This document shows, in pieces, positions 39,301 to 51,961 of a stretch of 64,000 bases of DNA. Positions within the stretch are counted from its first letter, which is position 1. Each line of letters begins with the position of its first letter. Both the position numbers and the translations under genes were made by a program. The notes beneath the pieces are model-generated. The model did no database searches. It was not told the DNA's origin and was given only the letters and a program-made list of their open reading frames with translations. Source of the stretch: Ectobius pallidus. Its lineage: Eukaryota; Arthropoda; Insecta; Blattodea; Ectobiidae. The stretch lies in the NCBI GenBank assembly GCA_964059195.1, contig CAXKWD010000014.1, positions 62,001 through 126,000 on the forward strand. Reading direction: 5' to 3'.

Positions 39301-40464
39301 GTGATATGCTAATGTCAAAACATGGGTTGTAAATTTTACTTTAATAGAAAGAATACTGTTGCCTAGCAATGAGTTTTAAAACACGAAAGTGTTGCCTAGC
39401 AATGCCATTTTAAACCAGAAACTGTTGCCTAGCAATGTCATCAAAAAGAACTGTTGCTTAGCAATGTCATTTTTGAACACAATATTGCTACCTATTAAAA
39501 GCTTTTAAAAAAAGATACTGTTGCGTAGCAATGTCAATTTCTGACACGAAACCTTTACCTTTCAATGCATTTTTCAAATTCGAAACTTCTTCCTAGCAAT
39601 GTAATTTTTAAAGACAATTTGGCTACCTAACAATGTAATTTTTCTATCACGAATGTTTTGCCTAGCCATGCCAGTCTAAACCGGAAACTGTTGCCTAGCA
39701 ATGAAGTTTTATAACACCTGATGTTGCTTAGCAATGACATTTTGAATTAGAAACTGTAGCTTAGCAATGCCATCTCCAAATACAAAACTATTGCCTAGCA
39801 ATGTCATCTATAAGGAATAGCCTTCAATCCCTCAATGATCAATACATACAATGAAAATATCGGTGATATGCTAATGTCAAAACTTGGGTTGTAAATTTTA
39901 CTTTAATAGAAAGAATACTGTTGCCTAGCAATGAGTTTTAAAACACGAAAGTGTTGCCTAGCAATGCCATTTTAAACCGGAAACTGTTGCCTAGCAATGC
40001 CATCAAAAAGAACTGTTGCTTAGCAAAGTCATTTTTAAACACAATATTGCTACCTATTATAAACTTTTAAAAAATATACTGTTGCGTAGCATTGTCAATA
40101 TCAGACACAAATCTTTTACCTTTCAATGCATTTTTCATGTCGAAACTTTTTCCTAGCAATGTAATTTTTAAAGACAATTTGGCTGCCTAACAATGTAATT
40201 TTTCTATCAGGAAAGGTTTGCCTAGCAATCCCAGTCTAAACCGGAAACTGTTGCCTAGCAATTAAGTTTTAAAACAGCTGACTCTTGCTTAGCAATGACA
40301 TTTTGAAAATGAAACTGTAGCTTAAAATGCCATCTTCAAATACGAAACTGTTGCCTAGCAATGTCTTCTATAAGGAAAAGTTTTTGATCCTTCAATGATC
40401 AATACATACAATGAAAATATCGGTGATATGCTAATGTCAAAACATGGGTTGTAAATTTTACTTT
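28106..40464 (+). repeat. 22-monomer HOR (~12.36 kb), copy 2
   Basis: Monomers m51-m72 start at 28106, 28665, 29227, 29790, 30352, 30912, 31472, 32035, 32599, 33159, 33722, 34283, 34847, 35410, 35971, 36534, 37097, 37658, 38218, 38780, 39343 and 39905. Differences from copy 1 are scattered single bases: m36 ttgtctagc against m58 ttgcctagc; m37 gtagaaatg against m59 gtcgaaatg; m38 ttgccaagc against m60 ttgcctagc; m46 catgggttttt against m68 catggattttt. Divergence appears low, but I did not align the copies base by base. Confidence 0.9.
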
Positions 40465-41090
40465 AATAGAAAGAATACTGTTGCCTAGCAATGAGTTTTA
40501 AAACACGAAAGTGTTGCCTAGCAATGCCATTTTAAACCGGAAACTGTTGCCTAGCAATGCCATCAAAAAGAACTGTTGCTTAGCAATGTAATTTGAAACA
40601 CAATATTGCTACCTATTATAAACTTTTAAATAATATACTGTTGCGTAGCAATGTCAATTTCAGACACGAAACTTTTACCTTTCAATGCATTTTTGAAAGT
40701 CGAAACGTTTTCCTAGTAATGTAATTTTTAAATACAATTTGACTGCCTAACAATGTAATTTTTCTATCACGAAAGTTTTCCCTAGCCATGCCAGTCTAAA
40801 AGGAAACTGTAGCCTAGCAATGAAGTTTTAAAACACCTGACTGTTGCTTAGCAATGACATTTTGAACAAGAAACTGTAGCTTAGCAATGCCATCTCCAAA
40901 TACGAAACTGTTGCCTAGCAATGTCATCTATAAGGAATAGTTTTAATCCCTCAATCATCAATACATACAATGAAAATATCGGTGATATGCTAATGGCAAA
41001 ACATGGGCTGTAAATTTTGCTTCAATAGAAAGAATACAGTTGCCTAGCGATGAGTTTTAATACACGAAAGTGTTGCCTAGCAATGCCATT
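40465..41090 (+). repeat. Truncated third start of the 12.36-kb HOR
   Basis: m73 (40465) repeats m51 at +12359 bp, with the same gaaacgttttcctag and gtagcctagc forms. The first ~65 bp of m74 repeat the m52 start (acagttgcctagcgatgag). At about 41090 the sequence leaves the m52 pattern (ttaaaccacaaactg instead of ttaaaccagaaactt) and does not return. This is the right end of the 22-monomer family and a good candidate breakpoint. Confidence 0.8.
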
Positions 41091-41584
41091 TTAAACCACA
41101 AACTGTTGCCTAGCAATGTCATCAAAAAGAACTGTTGCTTAGGAATGTCATTTTTTAACACAATATTGCTACCTATTTAAAGCTTTTAAAAAAGATACTG
41201 TTGCGTAGCAATGTCAATTTCTGACACGAAACCTTTACCTTTCAATGCATTTTCCAAAGTCGAAACTTCTTCCTAGCAATGTAATTTTTAAAGACAATTT
41301 GGCTGCCTATCAATGTAATTTTTCTATCACGAATGTTTTGCCTAACCATGCCAGTCTAAACCGGAAACTGTTGCCTAGCAATGAAGTTTTAAAACACCTG
41401 ATGTTGCTTAGCAATGACATTTTGAATTAGAAACTGTAGCTTAGCAATGCCATCTCCAAATACGAAACTATTGCCTAGCAATGTCATCTATAAGGAATAG
41501 CCTTCAATCCCTCAATGATCAATACATACAATGAAAATATCGGTGATATGCTAATGGCATAACAGGGGTTGTAAATTTTTCTTT
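41024..41584 (+). repeat. Mosaic boundary monomer m74
   Basis: This 561-bp monomer joins the two HOR families. Its start is m52/m30-like (tagcgatgag). The centre is m35-like (tgtcattttttaacac, ttttgcctaaccatg). The region after about 41390 is m32/m49-like (cctgatgttgc, gaattagaaac, gaatagccttcaatcc). The end is m35-like again (ggcataacagggg followed by aatagaaaag). It contains one of the longest open stretches in the window, 41245-41430, opened only because stop codons are missing in this mosaic. Confidence 0.7.
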
Positions 41585-43271
41585 AATAGAAAAGAATACT
41601 GTTGCCAAGCAGTGAGTTTTAAAACACGAAAGTGTTGCCTAGCAATGCCATTTTAAACCGCAAACTGTTGCCTAGCAATGCCATCAAAAAGAACTGTTGA
41701 TTAGCAAAGTCATTTTTAAACACAATATTGCTACCTATTATAAACTTTTAAAAAATATACTGTTGCGTAGCAATGTCAATATCAGACACAAATCTTTTAC
41801 CTTTCAATGCATTTTTCATGTCGAGACTTTTTCCTAGCAATGTAATTTTTAAAGACAATTTGGCTGCCTAGAAATGTAATTTTTCTATCACGAAAGGTTT
41901 GCCTAGCAATGCCAGTCTAAACCGGAAACTGTTGCCTAGCAATTAAGTTTTAAAACAGCTGACTCTTGCTTAGCAATGACATTTTGAACATGAAACTGTA
42001 GCTTACCAATGCCATCTCCAAATACGAAACTGTTGCCTAGCAATGTCTTCTATAAGGAAAAGTTTTTGATCCTCCAATGATCAATACATACAATGAAAAT
42101 ATCGGTGATATGCTAATGTCAAAACATGGGTTGTAAATTTTACTTTAATAGAAAGAATACTGTTGCCTAGCAATTAGATTTAAAACACGAAAGTGTTGCC
42201 TAGCAATGCCATTTTAAACCGGAAACTGTTGCCTAGCAATGTCCTCAAAAAGAACTGTTGCTTAGCAATGGCATTTTTAAACACAATATTGCTACCTATT
42301 AAAAGCTTTTAAAAAAAGATACTGTTGCGTAGGAATGTCAATTTCTGACACGAAACCTTTACCTTTCAATGCATTTTTCAAATTCGAAACTTCTTCCTAG
42401 CAATGTAATTTTTAAAGACAATTTGGCTACCTAACAATGTAATTTTTCTATCACGAATGTTTTGCCTAGCCATGCCAGTCTAAACCGGAAACTGTTGCCT
42501 AGCAATGAAGTTTTATAACACCTGACTGTTGCTTAGCAATGACATTTGGAATAAGAAACTGTAGCTTAGCAATGCCATCTCCAAATACGAAACAGTTACC
42601 TAGCAATGTCATCTATAAGGAATAGTTTTTAATCCTTCAATGATCAATAGATACAATGAAAATATCGGTGATATGCTAATGTCAAAACATGGGTTGTAAA
42701 TTTTACTTTAATAGAAAGAATACTGTTGCCTAGCAATGAGTTTTAAAACACGAAAGTGTTGCCTAGCAATGCCATTTTAAACCAGAAACTTTTGCCTAGC
42801 AATGTCATCAAAAAAACTGTTGCTTAGCAATGTCATTTTTGAATACAATATTGCTACCTATTAAAAGCTTTTAAAAAAAGATACTGTTGCGTAGCAATGT
42901 CAATTTCTGACACGAAACCTTTACCTTTCAATGCATTTTCCAAAGTCGAAACTTCTTACTAGCAATGTAATTTTTAAAGACAATTTGGCTGATTATCAAC
43001 GTAATTTTTTTATCACGAATGTTTTTCCTAGCCATGCCAGTCTAAACCGGAAACTGTAGCCTAGCAATGAAGTTTTAAAACACCTGACTGTTGCTTAGCA
43101 ATGACATTTTGAACAAGAAACTCTAGCTTAGCAATGCCATCTCCAAATATGAAACTGTTGAATAGCAATATCTTCTATAAGGAACAGTTTTTGATCCTTC
43201 AATGATCAATAGATACAATGAAAATATCGGTGATATGCTAATGTCAAAACATGGGTTGTAAATTTTACTTT
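41585..43271 (+). repeat. Unclustered monomers m75-m77
   Basis: Monomers start at 41585, 42147 and 42710. They carry private variants (m75 ttgccaagcagtgag, gtcgagac and gcctagaaatg; m76 gcgtaggaatg and acagttacc; m77 ttggctgattatc and aatatgaaactg). I could not place them as a block within either large HOR. Their types resemble m39, m44 and m47 respectively. They form a short transition zone. Confidence 0.7.
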
Positions 43272-46200
43272 AATAGAAAGAATACTATTGCCTAGCAATG
43301 AGTTTTAAAACACGAAAGTGTTGCCTAGCAATGCCATTTTAAACCAGAAACTGTTGCCTAGCAATGTCATCAAAAAGAACTGTTGCTTAGCAATGTCATT
43401 TTTGAACACAATATTGCTACCTATTAAAAGCTTTTAAAAAAAGATACTGTTGCGTAGCAATGTCAATTTCTGACACGAAACCTTTACCTTTCAATGCATT
43501 TTCCAAAGTAGAAACTTCTTCCTAGTAATGTAATTTTTAAAGACAATTTGGCTGGCTATCAACGTAATTTTTCTATCAAGACAGTTTTTTCTAGCAATGC
43601 CAGTCTAAACCGGAAACTGGAGCCTAGCAATGAAGTTTTAAAACACTTACTGTTGCTTAGCAATGACATTTTGAACAACAAACTGTAGCTTAGCAATGCC
43701 ATCTCCAAATACGAAACTGTTGCATAGCAATGTCATCTATAAGGAATAGTTTTTAATCCTTCAATGATCAATACATACAATGAAAATATCGGTGATATGC
43801 TAATGTCAAAACATGGGTTGTAAATTTTACTTTAATAGAAAGAATACTGTTGCCTAGCAATTAGTTTTAAAACACGAAATTGTTGCCTAGCAATGCCATT
43901 TTAAACCGGAAACTGTTGCCTAGCAATGTCCTCAAAAAGAACTGTTGCTTAGCAATGGCATTTTTAAACACAACATTGCTACCTATTATAAACTTTTAAA
44001 TAATATACTGTTGCGTAACAATGTCAATATCAGACACAAATCTTTTACCTTTCAATGCATTTATCATGTCGAAACTTTTTCCTAGCAATGTAATTTTTAA
44101 AGACAATTTGGCTACCTAACAATGTAATTTTTCTATCACGAAAGGTTTGCCTAGCAATGCCAGTCTAAACCGGAAACTGTTGCCTAGCAATTAAGTTTTA
44201 AAACAGCTGACTCTTGCTTAGCAATGACATTTTGAACATGAAACTGTAACTTAGCAATGCCATCTCCAAATACGAAACTGTTGCCTAGCAATGTCTTCTA
44301 TAAGGAAAAGTTTTTGATCCTTCAATGATCAATACATACAATGAAAATATCGGTGATATGCTAATGTCAAAACATGGGTTGTTAATTTTACTTTAATAGA
44401 AAGAATACCTTTGCCTAGCAATTAGTTTTAAAACACGAAAGTGTTGCCTAGCAATGGCATTTTATACCAGAAACTGTTGCCTAGCAATGTCATCAAAAAG
44501 AACTGTTGCTTAGCAATGTCATTTTTTAACACAATATTGCTACCTATTTAAAGCTTTTAAAAAAAGATACTGTTGCGTAGCAATGTCAATTTCTGACACT
44601 AAACCTTTACCTTTCAATGCATTTTCCAAAGTAGAAACTTCTTCCTAGCAATGTAATTTTTAAAGACAATTTGGCTGCCTATCAATGTAATTTTTCAATC
44701 ACGAATGTTTTGCCTAACCATGCCAGTCTAAACCGGAAACTGTTGCCTAGCAATGAAGTTTTATAACACCTGACTGTTGCTTAGCAATGACATTTTGAAT
44801 AAGAAACTGTAGCTTAGCAATGGCATCTCCAAATACGAAACTGTTGCCTAGCAAAGTCTTCTATAAGGAATAGCCTTTAATCCCTCAATGATCAATACAT
44901 ACAATGAAAATATCGGTGATATGCTAATGGCATAACAGGGGTTGTAAATTTTTCCTTAATAGAAAAGAATACTGTTGCCTAGCAATGAGTTTTAAAACAC
45001 GAAAGTGTTGCCTAGCAATGCCATTTTAAACCGGAAACTGTTGCCTAGCAATACCATCAAAAAGAACTGTTGCTTAGCAAAGTCATTTTTAAACACAATA
45101 TTGCTACCTATTATAAACTTTTAAAAAATATACTGTTGCGTAGCAATGTCAATATCAGACACAAATCTTTTACTTTTCAATGCATTTTTCATGTCGAAAC
45201 TTTTTCCTAGCAATGTAATTTTTAAATACAATTTCACTGCCTAACAATGTAATTTTTCTATCACGAAAGTTTTCCCTAGCCATGCCAGTCTAAAAGGAAA
45301 CTGTAGCCTAGCAATGAAGTTTTAAAACACCTGACTGTTGCTTAGCAATGACATTTTGAACAAGAAACTATAGCTTAGCAATGCCATCTCCAAATACGAA
45401 ACTGTTGCCTAGCAATGTCATCTATAAGGAATAGTTTTTAATCCCTCAATGATCAATACATACAATGAAAATATCGGTGATATGCTAATGGCAAAACATG
45501 GGTTGTAAATTTTGCTTTAATAGAAAGAATACAGTTGCCTAGCAATGAGTTTTAAAACACGAAAGTGTTGCCTAGCAATGCCATTTTAAACCGCAAACTG
45601 TTGCCTAGCAATGTCATCAAAAAGAACTGTTGCTTAGCAATGTCATTTTTAAACACAATATTCTACCTATTATAAACTTTTAAAAATATACTGTTGTGTA
45701 GCAATGTTAATTTCAGACACCAAACTTTTACTTTTCAATGCATTTTTCAAAGTCGAAACTCTTTCCTAGCAATGTAATTTTTAAAGACGATTTGGCTGCT
45801 TAACAATGTAATTTTTCCATGACGAAAGTTTTGCCTAGCCATGCCAGTCTAAACCGAAAACTGTTGCCTAGCAATTAAGTTTTAAAACACCTGACTCTTG
45901 CTTAGCAATGACATTTTGAACAAGAAACTGTAGCTTAGCAATTCCATCTCCAAATACGAAACTGTTGCCTAGCAATGTCATCTATAAGGAATAGTTTTTA
46001 ATCCTTCAATGATCAATACATACAATGAAAATATCGGTGATATGCTAATGTCAAAACATGGGTTGTAAATTTTACTTTAATAGAAAGAATACTGCTGCCT
46101 AGCAATGAGTTTTAAAACACGAAAGTGTTGCCTGGCAATGCCATTTTAAACCAGAAACTGTTGCCTAGCAATGTCATCAAAAAGAACTGTTGCTTAGCAA

Positions 46201-47202
46201 TGTCATTTTTTAACACAATATTGCTACCTATTTAAAGCTTTTAAAAAAAGATACTGTTGCGTAGCAATGTCAATTTCTGACACGAAACCTTTACCTTTCA
46301 ATGCATTTTCCAAAGTAGAAACTTCTTCCTAGCAATGTAATTTTTAAAGACAATTTGGCTGCCTATCAATGTAATTTTTCAATCACGAATGTTTTGCCTA
46401 ACCATGCCAGTCTAAACCGGAAACTGTTGCCTAGCAATGAAGTTTTAAAACACCTGACTGTTGCTTAGCAATGACATTTTGAATAAGAAACTGTAGCTTA
46501 GCAATGCCATCTCCAAATACGAAACTGTTGCCTAGCAATGTCATCTATAAGGAATAGCCTTTAATCCCTCAATGATCAATACATACAATGAAAATATCCG
46601 TGATATGCTAATGGCAAAACATGGGTTGTAAATTTTGCTTTAATAGAAAGAATACTGTTGCCTAGCAATGAGTTTTAAAACACGAAAGTGTTGCCTAGCA
46701 ATGCCATTTTAAACCGCAAACTGTTGCCTAGCAATGTCATCAAAAAGAACTGTTGCTTAGTAATGTCATTTTTAAACACATTATTGCTACCTATTATAAA
46801 CTTTTAAAAATATACTGTTGTGTAGCAATGTTAATTTGAGACACCAAACTTTTACTTTTCAATGCATTTTTAAAAGTCGAAACGTTTTCCTAGCAATGTA
46901 ATTTTTAAAGACAATTTGGCTGCTTAACAATGTAATTTTTCTATGACGAAAGTTTTGCCTAGCCATGCCAGTCTAAACCGGAAACTGTTGCCTAGCAATT
47001 AAGTTTTAAAACACCTGACTCTTGCTTAGCAATGACATTTTGAACAAGAAACTGTAGCTTAGCAATCCCATCTCCAAATACGAAACTGTTGCCTAGCAAT
47101 GTCATCTATAACGAATAGTTTTTAATCCTTCAATGATCAATAGATACAATGAAAATATCGGTGATATGCTAATGTCAAAACATGGTTTGTAAATTTTACT
47201 TT
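43272..47202 (+). repeat. Seven-monomer series (~3.93 kb), first copy
   Basis: m78-m84 start at 43272, 43834, 44395, 44958, 45519, 46079 and 46642. m78-m81 are repeated by m85-m88 at 3930-3931 bp. Shared marks are gcgtaacaatgtc (m79/m86), atacctttgcc with gcaatggcatttt (m80/m87) and tacaattt(c/g)actgcc (m81/m88). m82 and m83 are adjacent here as complete monomers and look like the parents of the enlarged monomers further right. Confidence 0.8.
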
Positions 47203-49447
47203 AATAGAAAGAATACTGTTGCCTAGCAATGAGTTTTAAAACACGAAAGTGTTGCCTAGCAATGCCATTTTAAACCAGAAACTGTTGCCTAGCAATGTCA
47301 TAAAAAAGAACTGTTGCTTAGCAATGTCATTTTGAACACAATATTGCTACCTATTAAAAGCTTTTAAAAAAAGATACTGTTGCGTAGCAATGTCAATTTC
47401 TGACACGGAAACTTTACCTTTCAATGCATTTTCCAAATTCGAAACTTCTTCCTAGCAATGTAATTTTTAAAGACAATTTGGCTGCCTATCAACGTAATTT
47501 TTCTATCACGAATGTTTTTCCTAGCCATGCCAGTCTAAACCGGAAACTGTAGCCTAGCAATGAAGTTTTAAAACACTTACTGTTGCTTAGCAATGACATT
47601 TTGAACATGAAACTGTAGCTTAGCAATGCCATCTCCCAATACGAAACTGTTGCCTAGCAATGTCATCTATAAGGAATAGTTTTTAATCCTTCAATGATCA
47701 ATACATACAATGATAATATCGGTGATATGCTAATGTCAAAACATGGGTTGTAAATTTTAGTTTAATAGAAAGAATACTGTTGCCTAGCAATTAGTTTTAA
47801 AACACGAAAGTGTTGCCTAGCAATGCCATTTTAAACCGGAAACTGTTGCCTAGCAATGTCCTCAAAAAGAACTGTTGCTTAGCAATGGCATTTTTAAACA
47901 CAACATTGCTACCTATTATAAACTTTTAAATAATATACTGTTGCGTAACAATGTCAATATCAGACACAAATCTTTTACCTTTCAATGCATTTTTCATGTC
48001 GAAACTTTTTCCTAGCAATGTAATTTTTAAAGACAATTTGGCTACCTAACAATGTAATTTTTCTATCACGAAAGGTTTGCCTAGCAATGCCAGTCTAAAC
48101 CGGAAACTGTTGCCTAGCAATGAAGTTTTAAAACAGCTGACTCTTGCTTAGCAATGACATTTTGAACATGAAACTGTAACTTAGCAATGCCATCTCCAAA
48201 TACGAAACTGTTGCCTAGCAATGTCATCTATAAGGAAAAGTTTTTGATCCTTCAATGATCAACACATACAATGAAAATATCGGTGATATGCTAATGTCAA
48301 AACATGGGTTGTGAATTTTACTTTAATAGAAAGAATACCTTTGCCTAGCAATTAGTTTTAAAACACGAAAGTGTTGCCTAGCAATGGCATTTTAAACCAG
48401 AAACTGTTGCCTAGCAATGTCATCAAAAAGAACTGTTGCTTAGCAATGTCATTTTTTAACACAATATTGCTACCTATTTAAAGCTTTTAAAAAAAGATAC
48501 TGTTGCGTAGCAATGTCAATTTCTGACACTAAACCTTTACCTTTCAATGCATTTTCCAAAGTAGAAACTTCTTCCTAGCAATGTAATTTTTAAAGACAAT
48601 TTGGCTGCCTATCAATGTAATTTTTCAATCACGAATGTTTTGCCTAACCATGCCAGTCTAAACCGGAAACTGTTGCCTAGCAATGAAGTTTTATAACACC
48701 TGACTGTTGCTTAGCAATGACATTTTGAATAAGAAACTGTAGCTTAGCAATGGCATCTCCAAATACGAAACTGTTGCCTAGCAAAGTCTTCTATAAGGAA
48801 TAGCCTTTAATCCCTCAATGATCAATACATACAATGAAAATATCGGTGATATGCTAATGGCATAACAGGGGTTGTAAATTTTTCTTTAATAGAAAAGAAT
48901 ACTGTTGCCTAGCAATGAGTTTTAAAACACGAAAGAGTTGCCTAGCAATGCCATTTTAATCCGGAAACTGTTGCCTAGCAATGCCATCAAAAAGAACTGT
49001 TGCTTAGCAAAGTCATTTTTAAACACAATATTGCTACGTATTATAAACTTTTAAAAAATATACTGTTGCGTAGCAATGTCAATATCAGACACAAATCTTT
49101 TACTTTTCAATGCATTTTTCATGTCGAAACTTTTTCCTAGCAATGTAATTTTTAAATACAATTTGACTGCCTAACAATGTAATTTTTCTATCACGAAAGT
49201 TTTCCCTAGCCATGCCAGTCTAAAAGGAAACTGTAGCCTAGCAATGAAGTTTTAAAACACCTGACTGTTGCTTAGCAATGACATTTTGAACAAGAAACTG
49301 TAGCTTAGTAATGCCATCTCCAAATACGAAACTGTTGCCTAGCAATGTCATCTATAAGGAATAGTTTTTAATCCCTCAATGATCAATACATACAATGAAA
49401 ATATCGGTGATATGCTAATGGCATAACAGGGGTTGTAAATTTTCTTT
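47203..49447 (+). repeat. Series m85-m88, partial second copy
   Basis: Starts are 47203, 47764, 48325 and 48888. This is the repeat of m78-m81. It also matches m94-m97 at +5320/5321 bp, and those match m107-m110 at +7833 bp. m88 differs from m97 at its very end: ggcataacagggg and aatagaaaag follow, where m97 has ggcaaaaaatggg. That is what would remain if an enlarged monomer after m88 had been removed, or not yet inserted. Confidence 0.8.
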
Positions 49448-51961
49448 AATAGAAAAGAATACTGTTGCCTAGCAATGAGTTTTAAAACACGAAAGTGTTG
49501 CCTAGCAATGCCATTTTAAACCGGAAACTGTTGCCTAGCAATGCCATCAAAAAGAACTTTTGATTAGCAATGTCATTTTCGAACACAATATTGCTACCTA
49601 TTTAAAGCTTTTAAAAAAAGATACTGTTGCGTAGCAATGTCAATTTCAGACACGAAACTTTTACCTTTCAATGCATTTTTGAAAGTCGAAACTTTTTCCT
49701 AGCAATGTAATATTTAAATACAATTTGACTGCCTAACAATGTAATTTTTCTATCACGAAAGTTTTCCCTAGCCATGCCAGTCTAAAAGGAAACTGTAGCC
49801 TAGCAATGAAGTTTTAAAACACCTGACTGTTGCTTAGCAATGACATTTTGAACAAGAAACTGTAGCATAGCAATGCCATCTCCCAATACGAAACTGTTGC
49901 CTAGCAATGTCATCTATAAGGAATAGTTTTTAATCCTTCAATGATCAATACATACAATGAAAATATCGGTGATATGCTAATGTCAAAATATGGGTTGTAA
50001 ATTTTACTTTAATAGAAAGAATACTGTTGCCTAGCAATTAGTTTTAAAACACGAAAGTGTTGCCTAGCAATGCCATTTTAAACCGGAAACTGTTGCCTAG
50101 CAATGTCCTCAAAAAGAACTGTTGCTTAGCAATGGCATTTTTAAACACAATATTGCTACCTATTAAAAGCTTTTAAAAAAAGATACTGTTGCGTAGCAAT
50201 GTCAATTTCTGAAACGAAACCTTTACCTTTCAATGCATTTTTCAAATTCGAAACTTCTTCCAAGTAATGTAATTTTTAAAGACAATGTGGCTACCTAACG
50301 ATGTAATTTTTCTATCACGAATGTTTTGCCTAGCCATGCCAGTCTAAACCGAAATCTGTTGCCTAGCAATGAAGTTTTATAACACCTGACTGTTGCTTAG
50401 CAATGACATTTTGAATAAGAAACTGTAGCTTAGCAATGCCATCTCCAAATACGAAACTGTTGCCTAGCAATGTCATCTATAAGGAATAGTTTTTAATCCC
50501 TCAATGATCAATACATACAATGAAAATATCGGTGATATGCTAATGGCAAAAAATGGGTTGTAAATTTTGCTTTAATAGAAAGAATACAGTTGCCTAGCAA
50601 TGAGTTTTAAAACACGAAAGTGTTGCTTAGCAATGCCATTTTAAACCGCAAACTGTTGCCTAGCAATGTCATCAAAAAGAACTGTTGCTTAGCAATGTCA
50701 TTTTTAAACACAATATTCTACCTATTATAAACTTTTAAAAATATACTGTTGTGTAGCAATGTTAATTTCAGACACCAAACTTTTACTTTTCAATGCATTT
50801 TTCAAAGTCGAAACTTTTTCCTAGCAATGTAATTTTTAAAGACGATTTGGCTGCTTAACAATGTAATTTTTCTATGACGAAAGTTTTGCCTAGCCATGCC
50901 AGTCTAAGCCGGAAACTGTTGCCTAGCAATGTCATCAAAAAGAACTGTTGCTTAGCAATGTCATTTTTTAACACAATATTGCTACCTATTTAAAGCTTTT
51001 AAAAAAAGATACTGTTGCATAGCAATGTCAATTTCTGACACGAAACCTTTACCTTTCAATGCATTTTCCAAAGTAGAAACTTCTTCCTAGCAATGTAATT
51101 TTTAAAGACAATTTGGCTGCCTATCAATGTAATTTTTCAATCACGAATGTTTTGCCTAACCATGCCAGTCTCAACCGGAAACTGTTGCCTAGCAATGAAG
51201 TTTTAAAACACCTGACTGTTGCTTAGCAATGACATTTTGAATAAGAAACTGTAGCTTAGCAATGCCATCTCCAAATACGAAACTGTTGCCTAGCAATGTC
51301 ATCTATAAGGAATAGTTTTTAATCCCTCAATGATCAATACATACAATGAAAATATCGGTGATATGCTAATGGCAAAACATGGGTTGTAAATTTTGCTTTA
51401 ATAGAAAGAATACTGTTGCCTAGCAATGAGTTTTAAAACACGAAAGTGTTGCCTAGCAATGCCATTTTAAACCGGAAACTGTTGCCTAGCAATGCCATCA
51501 AAAAGAACTGTTGATTAGCAATGTCATTTTTGAACACAATATTGCTACCTATTTAAAGCTTTTAAAAAAATATACTGTTGCGTAGCAATGTCAATTTCAG
51601 ACACGAAACTTTTACCTTTCAATGCATTTTTGAAAGTCGAAACTTTTTCCTAGCAATGTAATATTTAAATACAATTTGACTGCCTAACAATGTAATTTTT
51701 CTATCACGAAAGTTTTCCCTAGCCATGCCAGTCTAAAAGGAAACTGTAGCCTAGCAATGAAGTTTTAAAACACCTGACTGTTGCTTAGCAATGACATTTT
51801 GAACAAGAAACTGTAGCTTAGCAATGCCATCTCCAAATACGAAACTGTTGCCTAGCAATGTCATCTATAAGGAATAGTTTTTAATCCCTCAATGATCAAT
51901 ACATACAATGAAAATATCGGTGATATGCTAATGGCAAAACATGGGTTGTAAATTTTGCTTT
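49448..51961 (+). repeat. Segment m89-m92, relative of m99-m103
   Basis: Starts are 49448, 50011, 50574 (enlarged) and 51400. m89, m90 and the enlarged m91 match m99, m100 and m101 at +6147 bp. Shared marks are gaacttttgattagc and tcattttcgaac (m89/m99), and ttcttccaagtaatg with cctaacgatg (m90/m100). m92 resembles m103, with gtaatatttaaat in m92 and gttatatttaaat in m103. The 6147-bp offset exceeds the 5321-bp offset of the preceding block by 826 bp, exactly one enlarged monomer (m98). Confidence 0.82.
50574..51399 (+). repeat. Enlarged monomer m91 (826 bp)
   Basis: The unit runs normally through subunit 10 (agtctaagccgg). At about 50913-50930 it passes through aaactgttgcctagcaat into subunit 3 of another monomer (gtcatcaaaaag). 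It thus has subunits 1-10 followed by 3-14, 22 in all, with one tail. The parents fit m82 and m83: their combined length is 1123 bp, and the distance between the shared motifs (45861 to 46158) is 297 bp, giving 826. Its last ~100 bp differ from the other enlarged copies, with ggcaaaacatggg in place of ggcataacagggg. Confidence 0.9.

Noticed and set aside
41245..41430. Open reading frame of 61 codons on the + strand
   Set aside because: It lies entirely in satellite monomer m74 and reads through 33-bp subunits, giving a degenerate 11-residue pattern with recurring LPSN. It arises because 33 is divisible by three and this mosaic lacks the usual stops. No ribosome-binding or promoter context, and the equivalent frame is closed in other monomers.
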